Source of the DNA: Phialocephala subalpina
Taxonomy: Eukaryota; Ascomycota; Leotiomycetes; Helotiales; Mollisiaceae
DNA length: 64,000 bases
Assembly: GCA_900073065.1 (NCBI GenBank)
Contig: FJOG01000044.1
Span: forward strand, 21,632 to 85,631
Direction: 5' to 3'
Shown here piece after piece: positions 32,437 through 45,262 of the stretch. Numbering within the stretch: position 1 is the first letter of the stretch; every line of letters starts with the position of its first letter. Below the pieces are notes generated by a model. That model was given only the letters and a program-made list of their open reading frames with translations, did not search any database and had not been told where the DNA came from. The translations under genes were made by a program, and so were the position numbers.

Positions 32437-34476
32437 GAGGTTGTCGATATGAATGATGTGATATTGTGCGGGTTTCCCAGGTGCCGGCTAGTGGAGGAGG
32501 GAGGAAAATATGTTCATAGACTGTACAGTTTCTTTTGTTATAATATTCTAATCTTTCATCCTTCACCATTTTCATATTCATTTCCGAACGTGATTATGTC
32601 TCCTTGGTCGGGCTCTTGTTTTTTTCATTTTGCGTTTATTCTCGTCTCTTACATTTAACCTTTTGCTTCTGCGTAAGAAATCACTGCTCTTAATACAGTT
32701 GCTGCAAGTCGCAAGTCGCGAGGTACGAATGTCTCTGCCAAATTCTTCATCTTGAATTATTGTTGGAAATGTATGACCGGCATGTAGGGTCGAGGTTTCC
32801 GGCACGTTACTTTGCGCTAATGTCCGTTGTCTTTGTTGTACCTCTTGACGCGGGGTTTGATTTCTCAATCGGCTGATGTTGTATGTGGAGTGGATGTACT
32901 CTATGTTGGTTTTACTGGAAATTGAAGCGAGAGGACGGCTTGCTTGAGCTGTGACTTGAGGCATCAGCCGAAGTCACTACGAGTCAGTGCAAAGGGTTAC
33001 TTCCTAGCGTCCTAGCATGTCGCAGGAAACGACCATTCGAATCGGTAGATTAACCTCGAAGTTGTCTACTCAAACCTCGCAACCACCCGATTCAAGTCAA
33101 GATTGCCTCACCAAGACTTGCCGACTTCGTTGAGCCCGGCTACACATCTTTTGCCGTACGTGAGTCCCGGCTTCCGAACAACTTTCAAATCTTGTTGCAC
33201 ATCGTAAACCTAACCTCATATCCTCCAACAATGTTGATCTTTGTTGCACGTCGCATCGTACGAACCTTCCAATCACTACATTCGTCTGACTCGCCCCTTC
33301 GGGCATGCTTTTCGCTTCGCAGCAAACAACCAACGAAGCGAGAAAGCAAGGAGGTGGTCAGAACCCCCTTTCCGAACATTCCGGAAATACGAACGGTAAT
33401 GTTTGAAACACTCTGGGGTATCTGAAGAATTTGTTTTGGGTGATGATAGGATGAATTCGGGTGTTACAGTAAGAGAGCGGGCGCGGGGGCGAAAGGTGAC
33501 GACGCCCGATGAGGTGCAGAATAGGCTCCCGTGGAATGTGGTAAGGCTGCAGAATTGGAGGTATAACTTTTGGGGAAGTCACAAAAGTTGGGAAAGATGA
33601 TTGGATGGTGCAAAAGTTATGGAGAAAGAATATGTTTCTGGTTGTATATTTGCAACTGCTGAATAGGGGGACTTCCTTGAAGCGAGTTATGCGATATCAC
33701 AGCTGTGCAAAAAGAACTTCATAAATGTACGATAGAGGACAGCAATGTGTGCATTGAAGAGGAACGAACTTGCTGCATTTAAAAGAATTCGAATATAGCA
33801 GCTCCAGAATTGCTCAACGGATTTCTCCAAGGACTATGTTCCAAGCGCCTATTCGAGGGCCCCTACCCTTAACATCTTGGCAAGAACGTGACATGATTGT
33901 GTCTCGACACCTTAAACTAGACTTCTAGTCAAAGTATCATACCTCTTGAAAGTTTTGACTTCATTTCAAGATATCTCATGAAAAGTAAAATTGTTGAAGA
34001 ATGGTGGCTCTGAAAGCCACCTTGTTATTGAAGGGCGATCATCACTAGCTTCGTTCGGCTGCACAATTTGTGTGTGACGTGGGATGACAGAACCTCCAAA
34101 CAATGAAACCCCAACTCCAATATATCAGGTCACCTTCACATGCACCACAAACCCATTGAATACGAATATATATAGAAACCAAAAGTGATACTGTAGACGA
34201 TTGTAGACTGCACCAGCTCACCATCCCTCTGAATCGTAAATGACGTCCCAAACTAGCCTAGCCTTTGCCATAAATCGCGTACCGAATGCGAGCGAGCAAG
34301 AGCACTTCAAAATCATGAGGATAGCGACCAACAGCAGGTGAATCCACGAAATCAATCACCACAACACAACGCCGCAACTTTCCATCAAAACGAGCGATAA
34401 TTCCATCTCCGCAGACCCCATTAACCTCATATTCGCATCCGTTTTCTCGAAAAACGGATGTCGCGATCGCAATATT
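32437..34476. other. 2.0 kb intergenic region, no gene seen
   Basis: 3' flank of the hydrophobin and promoter of the Eaf1 gene. Open frames are short, without motif. Sequence near 33960-34030 is AT-rich. I see no RNA gene. Confidence 0.5.
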
Positions 34477-37400
34477 ATGAGTGAGGTTGGGGCTGCCGAC
34501 CGCACACGGCTTTTACGATCAAAAAGAGCGGAACTCAGGTAAATCAATTATTTCCTACCCATAGGTCGAAAGCGCACGATCTGGCGCATCGATGCATATA
34601 GGATACTTGATGCTGATAATTGTAGTGTGATTGTTACGTCGCGCAAGAGGAAACTTCGCGAACTCTACGCTGTTTGCGACAATGAAAGTCCCCTTCCCCA
34701 GATCGACCTCACGAATCCCGACGCGCCACCTACCAACCACTTCGAAGCACGATTCCTTGAAGTTACCGACATATTACAGTACGTCTTCTCGTCCGATCCA
34801 TTCCCGTATGGACATGTTGCAGGCGTTGGGGGAATTGCTGATGGTGGATTGCTGATGGTGAACTACAGAGATCGACTCTTCGATGAATCAAACCTCCCAA
34901 CGCGTCGACAATTACGATCCGATAAATTAAAGCAGACATCATCTAGTAGGAAAGGAAGCCCCGATGCACGATTAAATGATGCGTCACGAAAGGCGGCCAA
35001 ACTACAACGCGATGGATCGAGACCAAAGACAAGTCGAGCCCCGACACCCAGCTCGAGGAGCGATGGAGGGAAAGCTACGACACCAAATGAGAATGGGATG
35101 GATGGGATGGATGGAACTACTGAGCAGGGAATACTCATGCAGAGATCGGCATCGAAGAGCTCGCAGACCGATCTACCTGCAGAATCATCTACCATCCTGA
35201 ACGAGATAGTCGAGGAGACAATAGATAATGCAGAGAGACGGCAACCCTCGATCCCGAGCGATGTTCTACCTGCGAAAGACTTGGAGGCTGATAGGATTAG
35301 GACGAAAGTAGAGAGCAGACCGAACAGTCCAGGCGTGGATCCACGACAGGCCATGCCAATAGCTCCCGAAGATGCTGCTTCACTACCTGGACCTATTGTC
35401 GATGGACTTGGCTCCCACGATGGCCAACACAAGGCTGCGACTGTGCACTTGCCTCCAAGAGAAGTTCAGGAACGAAAGTTGCACGAGAGAGAGAAGGTGC
35501 GGCATCAGAAGGAACAGCAGGCACATCTCTCGATCAATACTCCTCGAGATGCTGGACGAATTGCAGAAGCTCTGTCATCACCAGGTTCTACCGTCGATGC
35601 TCTCTCCGCTACGACTCCTGCCATGCATGAGGCATCCACAGACACTAGTCCAGACAATGAGAGTCGCTATGATGTCGATAGGATGGATAAGGACGACGAA
35701 GTTGCGACTCCTCCACAGTTCAAGCCTACGTCTGAGGAAGCTGCCGAGAAGGTTGAGCATGACAGAATCATGCAAGAGAGGATCGAGATTGCAAGAGAGG
35801 AGATTATGAAAGCCAGTCCACATCCTGCTGCCGATGATTCACAGGCAGAGGATCAATTGACTTCATCTGCTCCCCAGATCGATGATTCACGGCAAGGTTC
35901 TAGTCAGGAGTCAATTTTAGTAGATCAAATCACCAAGGATGCCAATGAGGTTGTCGAGGACATTGTCGAGGATCAAGATGAGGTTATGGGAGTGCCAACG
36001 TCTTCAGAAGATGCAGTTACGAAGGAGCCAGAGCAGGCTGTTCAGTCAAACGTTGCCGCAGGAAAGCAGCCAGAAATTCCTGATTCTGAGGAGGAGCACA
36101 CGCCAGCCGCCGAGCCTATGGATGTTGACACGGCGACTGTGAAGGATTCATTCGAGAGTAATACTGCTCTTGAAATTGGTTCTGGGACATCACCTGTGGT
36201 TCCACCACCAAGTGAGGTCCCAGCAAAAGAAGTTCCAGACTCGCAGAAGAGTTCTGTTACACCAGCATCATCGACACCCCGGAGAAGACCTTCGACTCCA
36301 GCAGTTCCACCACTGGAGCGAATGACTACCCGAGTCTCTTCCGGTGCCATCAGACACAAGTCAGTGTCCGAAATCTTAGGAGAGACTCCAAAGCCAGGAC
36401 CATCAACTTCGGAGCGACGGGAGTCGGAATCGGCCGGAAACTCGCATACCCCATCAAGAAGCACAACTCCTCAGTCACCCGGAGCTCGACTGCGTGCCTT
36501 GGAAAAAGCTAAAGAAAGGAGCAAGCTTTCGACAGTCGTCTTTGCTGGACGGCCTGCGAAGCCTGCAGCACGTGACAACTCATTGGTCGCTAACGGGTCT
36601 CCTCAACAATCTCTCAAAGATGACTACTTCATGCCATTGTTCCTTGCTACGGCATCGACAGGGAAGAGCGGTGTTCAGCCACTTGACAGTCTCCTCGCAT
36701 CAGCTCACAAGACCATCACAACGTCGAATGCATACGTGCCTATCCACGAGAATCAAACGGCAAAAGTGTTGAAGCGAATCTACAATCTTCAATCTGGCAA
36801 CAAATGGGCATTGCGGCAACCAAAGCGCTCAGTAGAACCTGTCAGACAAACAACTCACTGGGATGTTTTGCTTCAGGAGGCGAAGTGGATGCGGACAGAT
36901 TTCAGAGAGGAGAGAAAATGGAAGATGACCGTAGCCAGAAACTTGGCTTTCGCATGCGCCGAATGGATTGAAGCGAGTCCTGAAGATCGAAAGTTGCTGC
37001 AGGTCAAGGCCACACCACCGAAGCCTGTCGAACACGATGCATCGAAAGATGTCGAGATGGGTGAGGCATCGAGTCAAGCTGCGTCGCATCCGACACCAGA
37101 ACTCGTTGCGTCAGGAGAATCAGATTCTGCGATGGAGGATTTTGATGAGGAGCCAGCACTGCATCTACTGGAGACAGTCTCACCAACTGCGATATTTGGT
37201 TTGCAGGACGACGAGGTTGTGTGTGGTCTGCGAAGATCGCCTACAACTGATAAGTTGCTGGCGGAACTGCCAATGTACGGTGCTCCTCTCCAGGTCCCAC
37301 AGTCCATCTTACCCACTTCGGACATTGACCCCGATCGCTTCTGGCGACGACCAGCCCTTCCGCTGAGCAAATATGTCGAAGGGAGAATGGAATTGAAATC

Positions 37401-39300
37401 CGAAGCACGTCCCAAAAAGAAGAGCCGATTCGATTACGAGGAAGAGGAAGATGAAGAGGATCAGGTTGTTTTTGGCGAGCAAGGAAGCAAGCGTCCCATT
37501 CTTCCACCCGAGACTGCCGAGGTCGCTTTGTTCAACCCAGAACACAAGCACATTCGCGATCGTATTCATTCTTCACATCAATTCAGACCGCCATCGGAGT
37601 TCCCAATGCCACTTCAAAGTTTCTTCGAGAATCGAATGGCTTCTCAATGGACTCCCGATGAGGACGTGGAGCTCAAGAGCCTCGTTCGTGAATACCAATA
37701 CAATTGGTCTCTTATCTCAAGTATGCTAGGGACCAAGTCGTTATGGTCCTCGGGTCCCGAACGTCGAACTCCATGGGAATGCTTCGAACGATGGATCAAT
37801 CTTGAAGGCTTGCCCGCTGACATGCAGAAGACTCACTACTTCAGAGCATACTCCACCCGCATTGAAACTGCTAACCGAAACGTCATGTCTCAGCCATCAC
37901 AGGCACCTCCCCAACCCAATGCCAATGGTCAAGTACAACCTGCGCCTAGGAGGAGACCTACCACCAGTGTTCGTGTCGAACGCAGGAGAAATAACAAGCA
38001 CTTAACCCTCGTCGATGCGATGAGGAAGCTGGCGAAGAAACGCGAGACCAATATCCAGAAGCAGCAACATGCTGCTGGCATGGCGGCGATGAGAAAGGCA
38101 AACGAGCCGCAACATAATGCAAATCGGATCCCCATTCAAACACCGCAGGAATTCAGTCGGGTCAAGTATGAACGTGAGGAACAATTCAGGCGCCGCGTGG
38201 AGGAACTTCAAGCGCGGCAGGAAGCACAGAGAAGGGTAAGTGCCTAAATGGCACCCCAGTATCTGATTATAAGTTAACGAAACCAGCAGGCTATTGCACA
38301 GCAGAGGATCAACCCCCAAAATCCTCAGCAACAAGCTCCCAACGGCGCTGCTCCTCGACCTCCTGCCCCTGGCGCTCCAGCAAATGGCGGTACTCCGCAA
38401 AACAACCAAAACCTCACTGTTCCTGGTCAAAATAGACCTCGACCGATGCCACCTCAAATGCCTGGACAACCTATGCCCAACGGCTTACGTGTTCCTCAGA
38501 TGGTTCCTCCTGCACCCATGCAGGGGCAATTGCCATTACCAAACCCCGCTCTCGATATCAGCTTAGTCACTCGCGCTCAGCAGATTTCACAACACCAACA
38601 AGCAATCCTCCGTCAGCAACAAGGCCAGATCAACGGCCAATCTCCTCAAATGCACAACTCCCCTCCACGAATGAACGGCATGCCTCAACCAGGCTTCAAT
38701 ATGTCACCCAACATGATGCCCCCCTTCAATCCCAACGTCAACGGCGTCTCCACCCCACCCACCAACCACGCCGGCTCCCCGATCCAAGGCCAGGCTGGTT
38801 CTCCCCGCATGAACCAAAACCTCGCTCCTCCCAATGGTGCCGTCTCCCACATCCAAACAATGGAGATACATTTCAAACAAAAATACCCCCAAGCAACACC
38901 CGAACAAATCGTCGGACTGATCCAGAGCCAAATGCAGACACAGATGAAGCAACAACAGCAGCAACGACAAGGACTAGCGCAATCTGCGATGAATGCTGCG
39001 GCTGGTGGCTCTGGCGGAAATGTGAATGTGAATGGCATGCAGATGGGTGCGATGGGTCCGGCGCAGGGGACACCGCAGCTTTATGCTCAGATGTTAAGAC
39101 AGCAGCAGGAGAATCAGCAGAAGCAGCAGCAGGCGGCGGCTCAGGCTGCTGCTCTTGCTAGCGGGAATGCACAACAGCAGAATCAAGGCCAGAACAATAA
39201 TGCGAATGGGAATCAGAACCAGAATCAAGGACCGACGGGGAATGCGGGCCAGGGACATGCACATAGAGCTAGTACTGGTAGTGCGCATAGTGGGAAATAA
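34477..39300 (+). CDS. vid21: NuA4 histone acetyltransferase scaffold Eaf1/Vid21
   Basis: Exons 34477-34538, 34626-38235 and 38290-39300; 1560 residues. The short first exon (ATG at 34477, ending ...RAELS) is needed because the long frame opens with a non-ATG codon; the splice makes VIVTSRKRKLRELYAVCD contiguous, the conserved start of this family. Residues about 90-700 are acidic, Ser/Pro-rich and probably disordered. An HSA domain lies at about 755-815 (THWDVLLQEAKWMRTDFREE, then RKWKMTVARNLAFACAEWI), the actin/Arp4 binding platform. A SANT/Myb domain lies at about 1025-1085 (QWTPDEDVELKSLVREYQYN, WECFERWINLEG). The C-terminus is Gln-, Pro- and Asn-rich with poly-Q/A. Eaf1 assembles the NuA4 complex in the nucleus, which acetylates H4 and H2A. 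Single-copy core gene; no damage seen. Confidence 0.95.
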
Positions 39301-40134
39301 GGTCTCTGTTCTTTCCACTTGGTTTGAAAGCGAACAGGCGTATGGGTTGTATGGTTATGGGACATTGATTGGGTTTATAGGGGAAGGTGTTGCGGATGGG
39401 TGGGAATTGTTTAGAGTAGATCAGACGCAATTCGGATACATAGCTTCGTGCATGTCTTTTGCTGTAGATGTAGGGATAGCGTGGAAAGAAGCAGGAATTG
39501 AACCTATACTAATAAGAACTCATTCTGTGCCTCTTGACTTTGTAAACCTCGTCCGTCCGTATGAATGAAGTACTTCTCAACGGTTTCTGAGCTTGCTGGT
39601 GCTAGAGATCTCGTCTAGGCATGAGCACGTGCTATCTCGTAATCACTCAAGTTTGTTGCACATCGCAAGGACAACGGTTTTGATGGGTTTTGGGATTGGG
39701 ATGGCTTTGGGACGGTTTTTGGGACGGTTTTTGGGATTGGGCGGTTTTGGACGGGTTTGGACGGTTGCTCAACGACCGTCTTGTGACCCGAGAACTCGAA
39801 AATTGAGAAACACCATGAAGTCTGGTTGAAACCAACTTGTCTATCTGAAAACACTGCGTAAGAATTATACTTTAACAAATCACGAATTGGAGTCGTCGAG
39901 GAATTCTAGACTTTGGTAAGAGTCGCGAGGCTGAGGTCTTTCTCAGCCTCGCCTCTATCTCTAACTTTCATTTGTTCCCATTTCTAGGTTAAGGTTACCC
40001 TAGTCTACTTGTTGAACCTCAATTACAAGGCTCCAACTCATCGATCCTCGGAATTTAAATCCTCATTGTTGCCTCCAGACACGACCTCCAACTTCAACCC
40101 TCCGCACCTACAAACCCTCCCACGACTGCGCAAA
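39301..40134. other. Intergenic with G/T-rich low-complexity block
   Basis: 3' flank of vid21 and promoter of spp2. No gene. It contains the G/T-rich block at 39674-39766 (separate entry) and a CT-rich leader before the spp2 ATG. Confidence 0.55.
39674..39766. repeat. G/T-rich degenerate tandem repeat
   Basis: About 93 bp made of variations of GGGTTTTGGGA and GGACGGTTTTT on the + strand with almost no C. The G-runs of three, spaced by T-runs, could form a G-quadruplex-like structure; this is inference. Confidence 0.75.
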
Positions 40135-41343
40135 ATGTCGCCTTCAAAAGACGACCCTCCCGCTCCTGCGAAAATAGCGATTAAGGGTTTCTCACTCTCC
40201 TCAAAGAACGGCAGCTCGAAACCCAAACCCGCGCCTCCTTCACGCCTTGGGAAGAGGCCGCGCTCTACGTTCGCACAGCACGATGATTCAGGAAGCGACA
40301 GCGACGATAACCACCGCAGGTATGGAAAGGTCGAAACAGTCCACGGATTCGCAGATGGCGGCGCAATCAAACACAAGGATGAAGATAGGAGGGAGAAGAC
40401 GGGACCATTGGTTATTCCCAAACAAGCGAATCGAGACTGGAAAGCTGAGGCTAGGGGGAGGAGAAGCGGTGTTGTGCAGAGGGGGAGCGCGAGGAATCTG
40501 CTGCCGCCTGAGGTGCAGGCTGCGCAGGAAGCTGCTAGGAGGGAGGCGAATGGAGAAAAGAAGGAGGGGGTTGATGTTGTGAACTCGAACGATGGGGAGA
40601 TTGAGTGGGGATTGAGTGTTAGGAAACGGGTTAAGGTCGACGACGAAGTCGCACACGAGGAGAATGGAGAGAGCGAGCATAGGGAGAATGGAGACGTCAA
40701 CGGCGAGGCTTCCCAGAAGGCAGAGGTCGAGAAGCCCAAAACAGCAGACGAGGAGGCTCTGGCTGCGTTGCTTGGGCAGGATAAAGCTAGAAAGAGACCA
40801 GATCTAGTCATAGGCCCAGCAAACCCAGACTTCGCACCTCCACCCCCAATGTCAGAAACAGACGCCTACCGCCACGCCATCTCGCAGGCCCCCGACCCCT
40901 CAACCCTCGAAGACTACGAGCGCGTCCCCGTCGAAGAATTTGGCGCTGCTCTGCTCCGTGGAATGGGCTGGAAAGGTGAAAGTCATGGGAAAGTTAAAGA
41001 TGTTAAACGGAGACAAAATTTATTGGGCTTGGGTGCGAAGGAGTTAAAGGAGGCGGAGGAGTTGGGGGCTTGGGTGCATAAGAGTGATGTTAAGAGGTTA
41101 AATCCCGGAGGGAGTGGGGGAAGGGGTGGTGGGGGTGGGAGTGGTAGGGGAGGGGGAGAGAGGAGACCGAAGGCTAGTGAGTATAAGAGGGAGGAGGAAC
41201 GGAGGAAGGAGAAGAGGGAGGAGAGGGGTGGGGGGAGTTATAGGCGTGACAAGGAGAGGGAGCGGGATGGATATAGGGATAGTGGGAGGGACAGTGGAAG
41301 AGACTACCGGGATCGGGATCGGGATCGTGATAGGAGACGTTGA
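40135..41343 (+). CDS. spp2: Pre-mRNA splicing factor Spp2 (G-patch type)
   Basis: Single-exon frame of 402 residues from ATG at 40135 (CAAAATGTC) to TGA at 41343. The start PAKIAIKGFSLSSKN is the conserved N-terminal element of Spp2/GPKOW proteins, and ETVHGFADGGA plus GPLVIPKQANRDW follow. The G-patch-like motif is at about 259-281 (YERVPVEEFGAALLRGMGWK). The C-terminal quarter is a low-complexity Gly-rich then Arg/Glu/Asp-rich tail with RD and DR dipeptides. Spp2 binds the DEAH helicase Prp2 through its G-patch and is needed for activation of the spliceosome before the first step; it acts in the nucleus. Nothing looks broken. Confidence 0.93.
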   Translation: MSPSKDDPPAPAKIAIKGFSLSSKNGSSKPKPAPPSRLGKRPRSTFAQHDDSGSDSDDNHRRYGKVETVHGFADGGAIKHKDEDRREKTGPLVIPKQANRDWKAEARGRRSGVVQRGSARNLLPPEVQAAQEAARREANGEKKEGVDVVNSNDGEIEWGLSVRKRVKVDDEVAHEENGESEHRENGDVNGEASQKAEVEKPKTADEEALAALLGQDKARKRPDLVIGPANPDFAPPPPMSETDAYRHAISQAPDPSTLEDYERVPVEEFGAALLRGMGWKGESHGKVKDVKRRQNLLGLGAKELKEAEELGAWVHKSDVKRLNPGGSGGRGGGGGSGRGGGERRPKASEYKREEERRKEKREERGGGSYRRDKERERDGYRDSGRDSGRDYRDRDRDRDRRR

Positions 41344-42371
41344 GCATCTCGCCATCCATCCCCCTCTCACACCCTCCATCAGTGTTTTCGTATAGAATAT
41401 CACCAGGAGGCAAGAGTTGCGAAGTAGTGCACATGCAACTCCGTTTTCCCGTCTCCAGCATAGCAATAGCAATAGAAATGCATAAACGAGCAAATCACAA
41501 TACAACACCTCCACATCCTATCCCGCTTTTCAACGTATTCAAGCCCAGAAATCCGAACCCGAATATCAACTCATGCAGCAAGCCACATCAGACTTACCAG
41601 TCAAACCGTTCCGCCCAATCCGTCCACGAAAACGAAAGCGAAAGCGAGATTTTTGCGATTTGCAACAAAAGCCCAATTTCTTAGATTTGAGGGAAAAGAT
41701 TGGTTCTTGGGACGGGAGAGGTTGGGTTGGAGGGCCTGGAGAGGAGGTGGAATACGGAATGCGACGCGGTGAACGAGATGGTGGAGGGATTGGAGAGATG
41801 ATGATGATTGGGTGATGGAGGGAAGCGAGAGGAGAACGGAATGCGATATACGAATCCGAGATGTGCATTGAGCTACATGTTGAACCTCGGAGATTTGCCT
41901 TGCATAGAATGTTTGTTGTTGTTCTTTCCATGAGGTTGCCATTCGAGCAGTGGTACACTTTTCCGAGGAGATGGGTTCTTTCCTTGTTTCTCTCTTTGCT
42001 TGTGATTCCCTCCGTGGTTGCTAACTTTGCCACGCTGACAGAGCTTAGAGTTGCGGCCGCCACGGCTCAAGGACTTCTCTGAAGGAACCAGGATGAGGTT
42101 TCCTCCCTGATCTTCGTAAACGAGACAGGAATAAGGGGGAAGAAAGGGATATGGAGACAGTCACGTGTACTCGGAGATACCCCACCTTTCGGACATACCG
42201 ACAGTGGGGGGTTCTTCAACGTTACTCTCCAACGGCCTTCCATCTTTGGCTGTAGCTCGAGAATCAACGTCATGGAGCCAGGTTGAAAGATAAAATTTTC
42301 AACATCGTCAGCTTGACCCCTCTAACCAATAACTTCAAGGTGTTGCCAGGGAATAGGTCAAAACTACAACA
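41344..42371. other. Intergenic, no gene seen
   Basis: Several overlapping short frames on both strands, none with an ATG start plus motif. 3' flank of spp2 and promoter of the M20 gene. Confidence 0.45.
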
Positions 42372-43993
42372 ATGGACATCCCTACACTCCTCTCAACCCA
42401 CCTCCCAGATCTCAAAAGCTATGAAGCACTGTACAAAAAGTTACACGAACACCCCGGGCTCTCCCTGCAAGAACATCTCGCAGCCGAAACTGCAGCAAAG
42501 CACCTCCAATCCCTCTCAGGCTTTGACGTCAGGACCAACATTGGAGGCACAGGCCTAATTGGGATCCTGAAAGGCGAGAAAGAAGGCGATGGAAAGACGA
42601 TCCTGTTGAGAGCAGATACAGATGCGTTACCAGTAGAGGAGTTGACGGGGTTGGAGTATGCGAGTAAAAAGAGGGAGGTGGATGTTGAGGATGGGGTTGA
42701 GAAGCCGGTTATGCATGCTTGTGGGCATGATATGCATGTTGCTTGTAGTGAGTGCTTTTTGATTTCGTTGCATTGATTTACTTGGAAAATTATTTCCCTT
42801 TTGAGTCATTGTCTGTTCTCGAGTGAACACATTTAGTCCGCAATGTCCGTCTTTGCTTTGCTGAGAAGATAGGATGTTGGAAGTTTTCAATATCCGTCCC
42901 AGATCTGGGACATTTGTTTGGAGGTTTTGGATTTTTGAAAGAGGGTTGCTAGTATTGCATATCTCTCCGCCTTCTAGGGATCTTTTCATTTGGATAACAA
43001 TTCTCTTGCTGTGGGACACCACTTCTATTTTCCATCCCCAGCCTCGGAACTTTTGACTGACATTCATCAGTGCTCGCAGCAGCAACCACCCTCCACTCCT
43101 CTCGCTCAGAATGGTCCGGAACCTTAATCATCCTCTTCCAGCCCAACGAAGAGCGTGCGGGAGGCGCGAAAGCGATGATCGCGGACGGCCTCTACACCAA
43201 GCACGCCTGCCCCCTTCCAGACATCGTCCTCGGCCAACACGTGATGCCCTTCCCCGCCAGCACCGTAGGAACCAAGATCGGTTCCTTCGCCTCAGCCGCC
43301 GATTCCTTCAAAGTCACAGTCTACGGAAGAGGAGGTCATGCATCCCAACCGCATAGGACGATCGATCCGGTGATTATTGCTGCACATATTGTGGTTAGAC
43401 TTCAGACCGTTGTGTCGAGGGAGGTGGATCCGAGGGAGGCGGCGGTAGTAACGGTCGGGAGTGTTCAAGCGGGACAGACGGAGAACATCATCTCTAGCGA
43501 GGCTCTCCTGAAGATTAATGTCCGAACCGTGACGCCGGAAACAAGAGACCGAGTCCTAGGTGCCATCAAAAGAATCGTTAAAGCAGAATGTGAAGCATCC
43601 GGCTCACCCAAAGAACCACTCTGGGAACCAACCTCCCAATTCCCATTCACCACCAACGATAAAGCGACCACAGAACATGTCTCCTCCGCCTTCTCATCCT
43701 TCTTCAAAGACAAGTTCGATCCGGAAGCTCAGCCTCTTGGCGGAAGTGAGGATTTCCCAATCCTAGCAACGGAAGTACCACATAAAGATGGGAAGGGCAA
43801 AGGAGTCCCGTATTGTTATTGGACTTTTGGAGGTGTGGATCCGGCGAAGTTTGAGGATGCGAAGCAGAGGGGAAAGCTGCAGGAAGAGGTACCGATTAAC
43901 CATAGTGCATATTTTGCGCCGGTGATACAGCCGACAATGAAGACTGGTGTGGAGGCTTTGGTTGTTGGGGCGTTGAGCTTTTTGGGGAGGTGA
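42372..43993 (+). CDS. M20 family amidohydrolase/peptidase
   Basis: Exons 42372-42747 and 43071-43993 with a long 323 nt intron (GTGAGT...CATCAG); A+TG joins as Met and gives 432 residues. Metal-binding and catalytic motifs of peptidase family M20D are present: LLRADTDALPVEE (about 76-88) with the catalytic Asp, MHACGHDMH (about 115-123), FQPNEERAGGAKAM (about 147-160) with the general-base Glu pair, GRGGHASQP in the dimerisation domain, and a late SEDF plus INHSAYF with the last His. Family members are hippurate hydrolases, N-acyl-amino-acid amidohydrolases and IAA-amino-acid hydrolases; the substrate cannot be read from the sequence. No signal peptide, so cytosolic. The intron is about six times longer than others in the window. 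Confidence 0.92.
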
Positions 43994-45262
43994 GATAGGG
44001 ATTGAGGTGTAATTTTCGGCTTTGGTATATAAATATTGCACTGCGGATTGTTTGACATAAGTATGACCCGGACTCCATCCATTTCCTTCGAACCTTCGAG
44101 TCTGTTGCTGAAGTTGTATTGCTGCTCCGCTTTGTTGTAGCTTCAGCTTATCCATCTGCAGAGACGAATCGGGGACATTGTAGTCACGGGTCCTCATCGA
44201 CCGCGAAACCGAACAAGTCTTTTCAAAGCTGGTTGCCGATTTCGCCATTCTATTGAAATCCCGCACATGTTTCTTCCTAGCATTCCTCGGCCTCAGCTTT
44301 CTATTCGCTTAGGTTTGAATGCTATGCACTCTGTTTCATGAAACTTGCCTCGATGGGTACGTTATAAGCAAATAACTTGAAGAGAGGTCTTAGAAGCACT
44401 CAAATTTACCCTCCCTTACGTACTTGGGAACAGTAGTACGGAAACTGTGTTAAGTAGATGATGTGACCGGTGACTCGGAGCGACCTTTGATGGGTTGATG
44501 CATACCTTTCTTGTCAATGTTCTCCTCAAGATTCCAGACTGTGACGATGTTGAATTATTCCAATGGCTGCTGACCACATACCTCATGCCCGAAACCTTGT
44601 GAAGGGGTCACGACGAAAACTACACAGGGAAGGTTTAAACTTATAGGTTCCAACGTCACATAATTTGTCTTAGCGAGGGCGCTACGCTATATAGAGATAG
44701 TAGCGCCCGGAGGCTCAGTACTATTAAGACAAGTACTCGAACTTCTCAAAAGTGGGTGAGACTAAGCCCCGCTCCCTTTGGGTTTTGGGCTAGGAAGGGT
44801 GCTACGCCCCCTACAATTGGTCAGGTTCGAGGTGGCAAGAGGAAGAGTATCCAAAGATCACGTGGCGTCGAGAAGTTAGCTATGCCACTGCATTGCATGC
44901 GACTGCCTGCACAGCCACACCTTGGAAAAACATCAACTCGTCGTCTTCCTCACTTCACGAGTACGCGCCTCGGTCTCCATCATCTCCCACTACTTTGTTA
45001 CGACAGGTCCAGTACATTGAGTCTCGCATCTTCGTCGTCTGAGAGTACAGGCCTACGCGCCTTGCAAAGACATTGTCGCTTGCTGGCAAGGCTACGCCTC
45101 GAGGCTGGCTGCAGGACTAGAAATTATCATCGTACTGAGTAGGCATAATTTTCAACTATCCTTGCTGTTGTGCAGATGGCTGGAAGATCGCTGATAGCAG
45201 TCCTAGGGCTCTGTACGAGAACCTACGAGCGCGGAAGCTAGCTGGTTTTCTTCCTTAGCACG
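43994..45262. other. Intergenic, contains an inverted-repeat element
   Basis: No gene with support; a frame at 44756-45142 opens with GTG and lacks any motif. The 68 bp inverted-repeat element at 44665-44732 is listed separately. This is the border between core genes and the HET gene pair. Confidence 0.45.
44665..44732. repeat. 68 bp nested inverted repeat (hairpin)
   Basis: Outer arms TTGTCTTA (44665-44672) and TAAGACAA (44725-44732) enclose inner arms GGGCGCTAC (44677-44685) and GTAGCGCCC (44700-44708), both perfect. The inner stem has a 14 nt loop. It could be a very short MITE remnant, a protein-binding palindrome or a structured RNA element; no target duplication is evident. Confidence 0.65.

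Noticed and set aside
34863..35432. 189-codon minus-strand frame within vid21
   Set aside because: Antisense shadow of a Ser/Pro-rich coding region; no motif.
40038..40811. 257-codon minus-strand frame opposite spp2
   Set aside because: It is a shadow of the recognised spp2 frame, made possible by its codon composition.
44756..45142. 128-codon open frame
   Set aside because: It opens with GTG, has no motif or splice partner, and lies in a repeat-bearing intergenic region.
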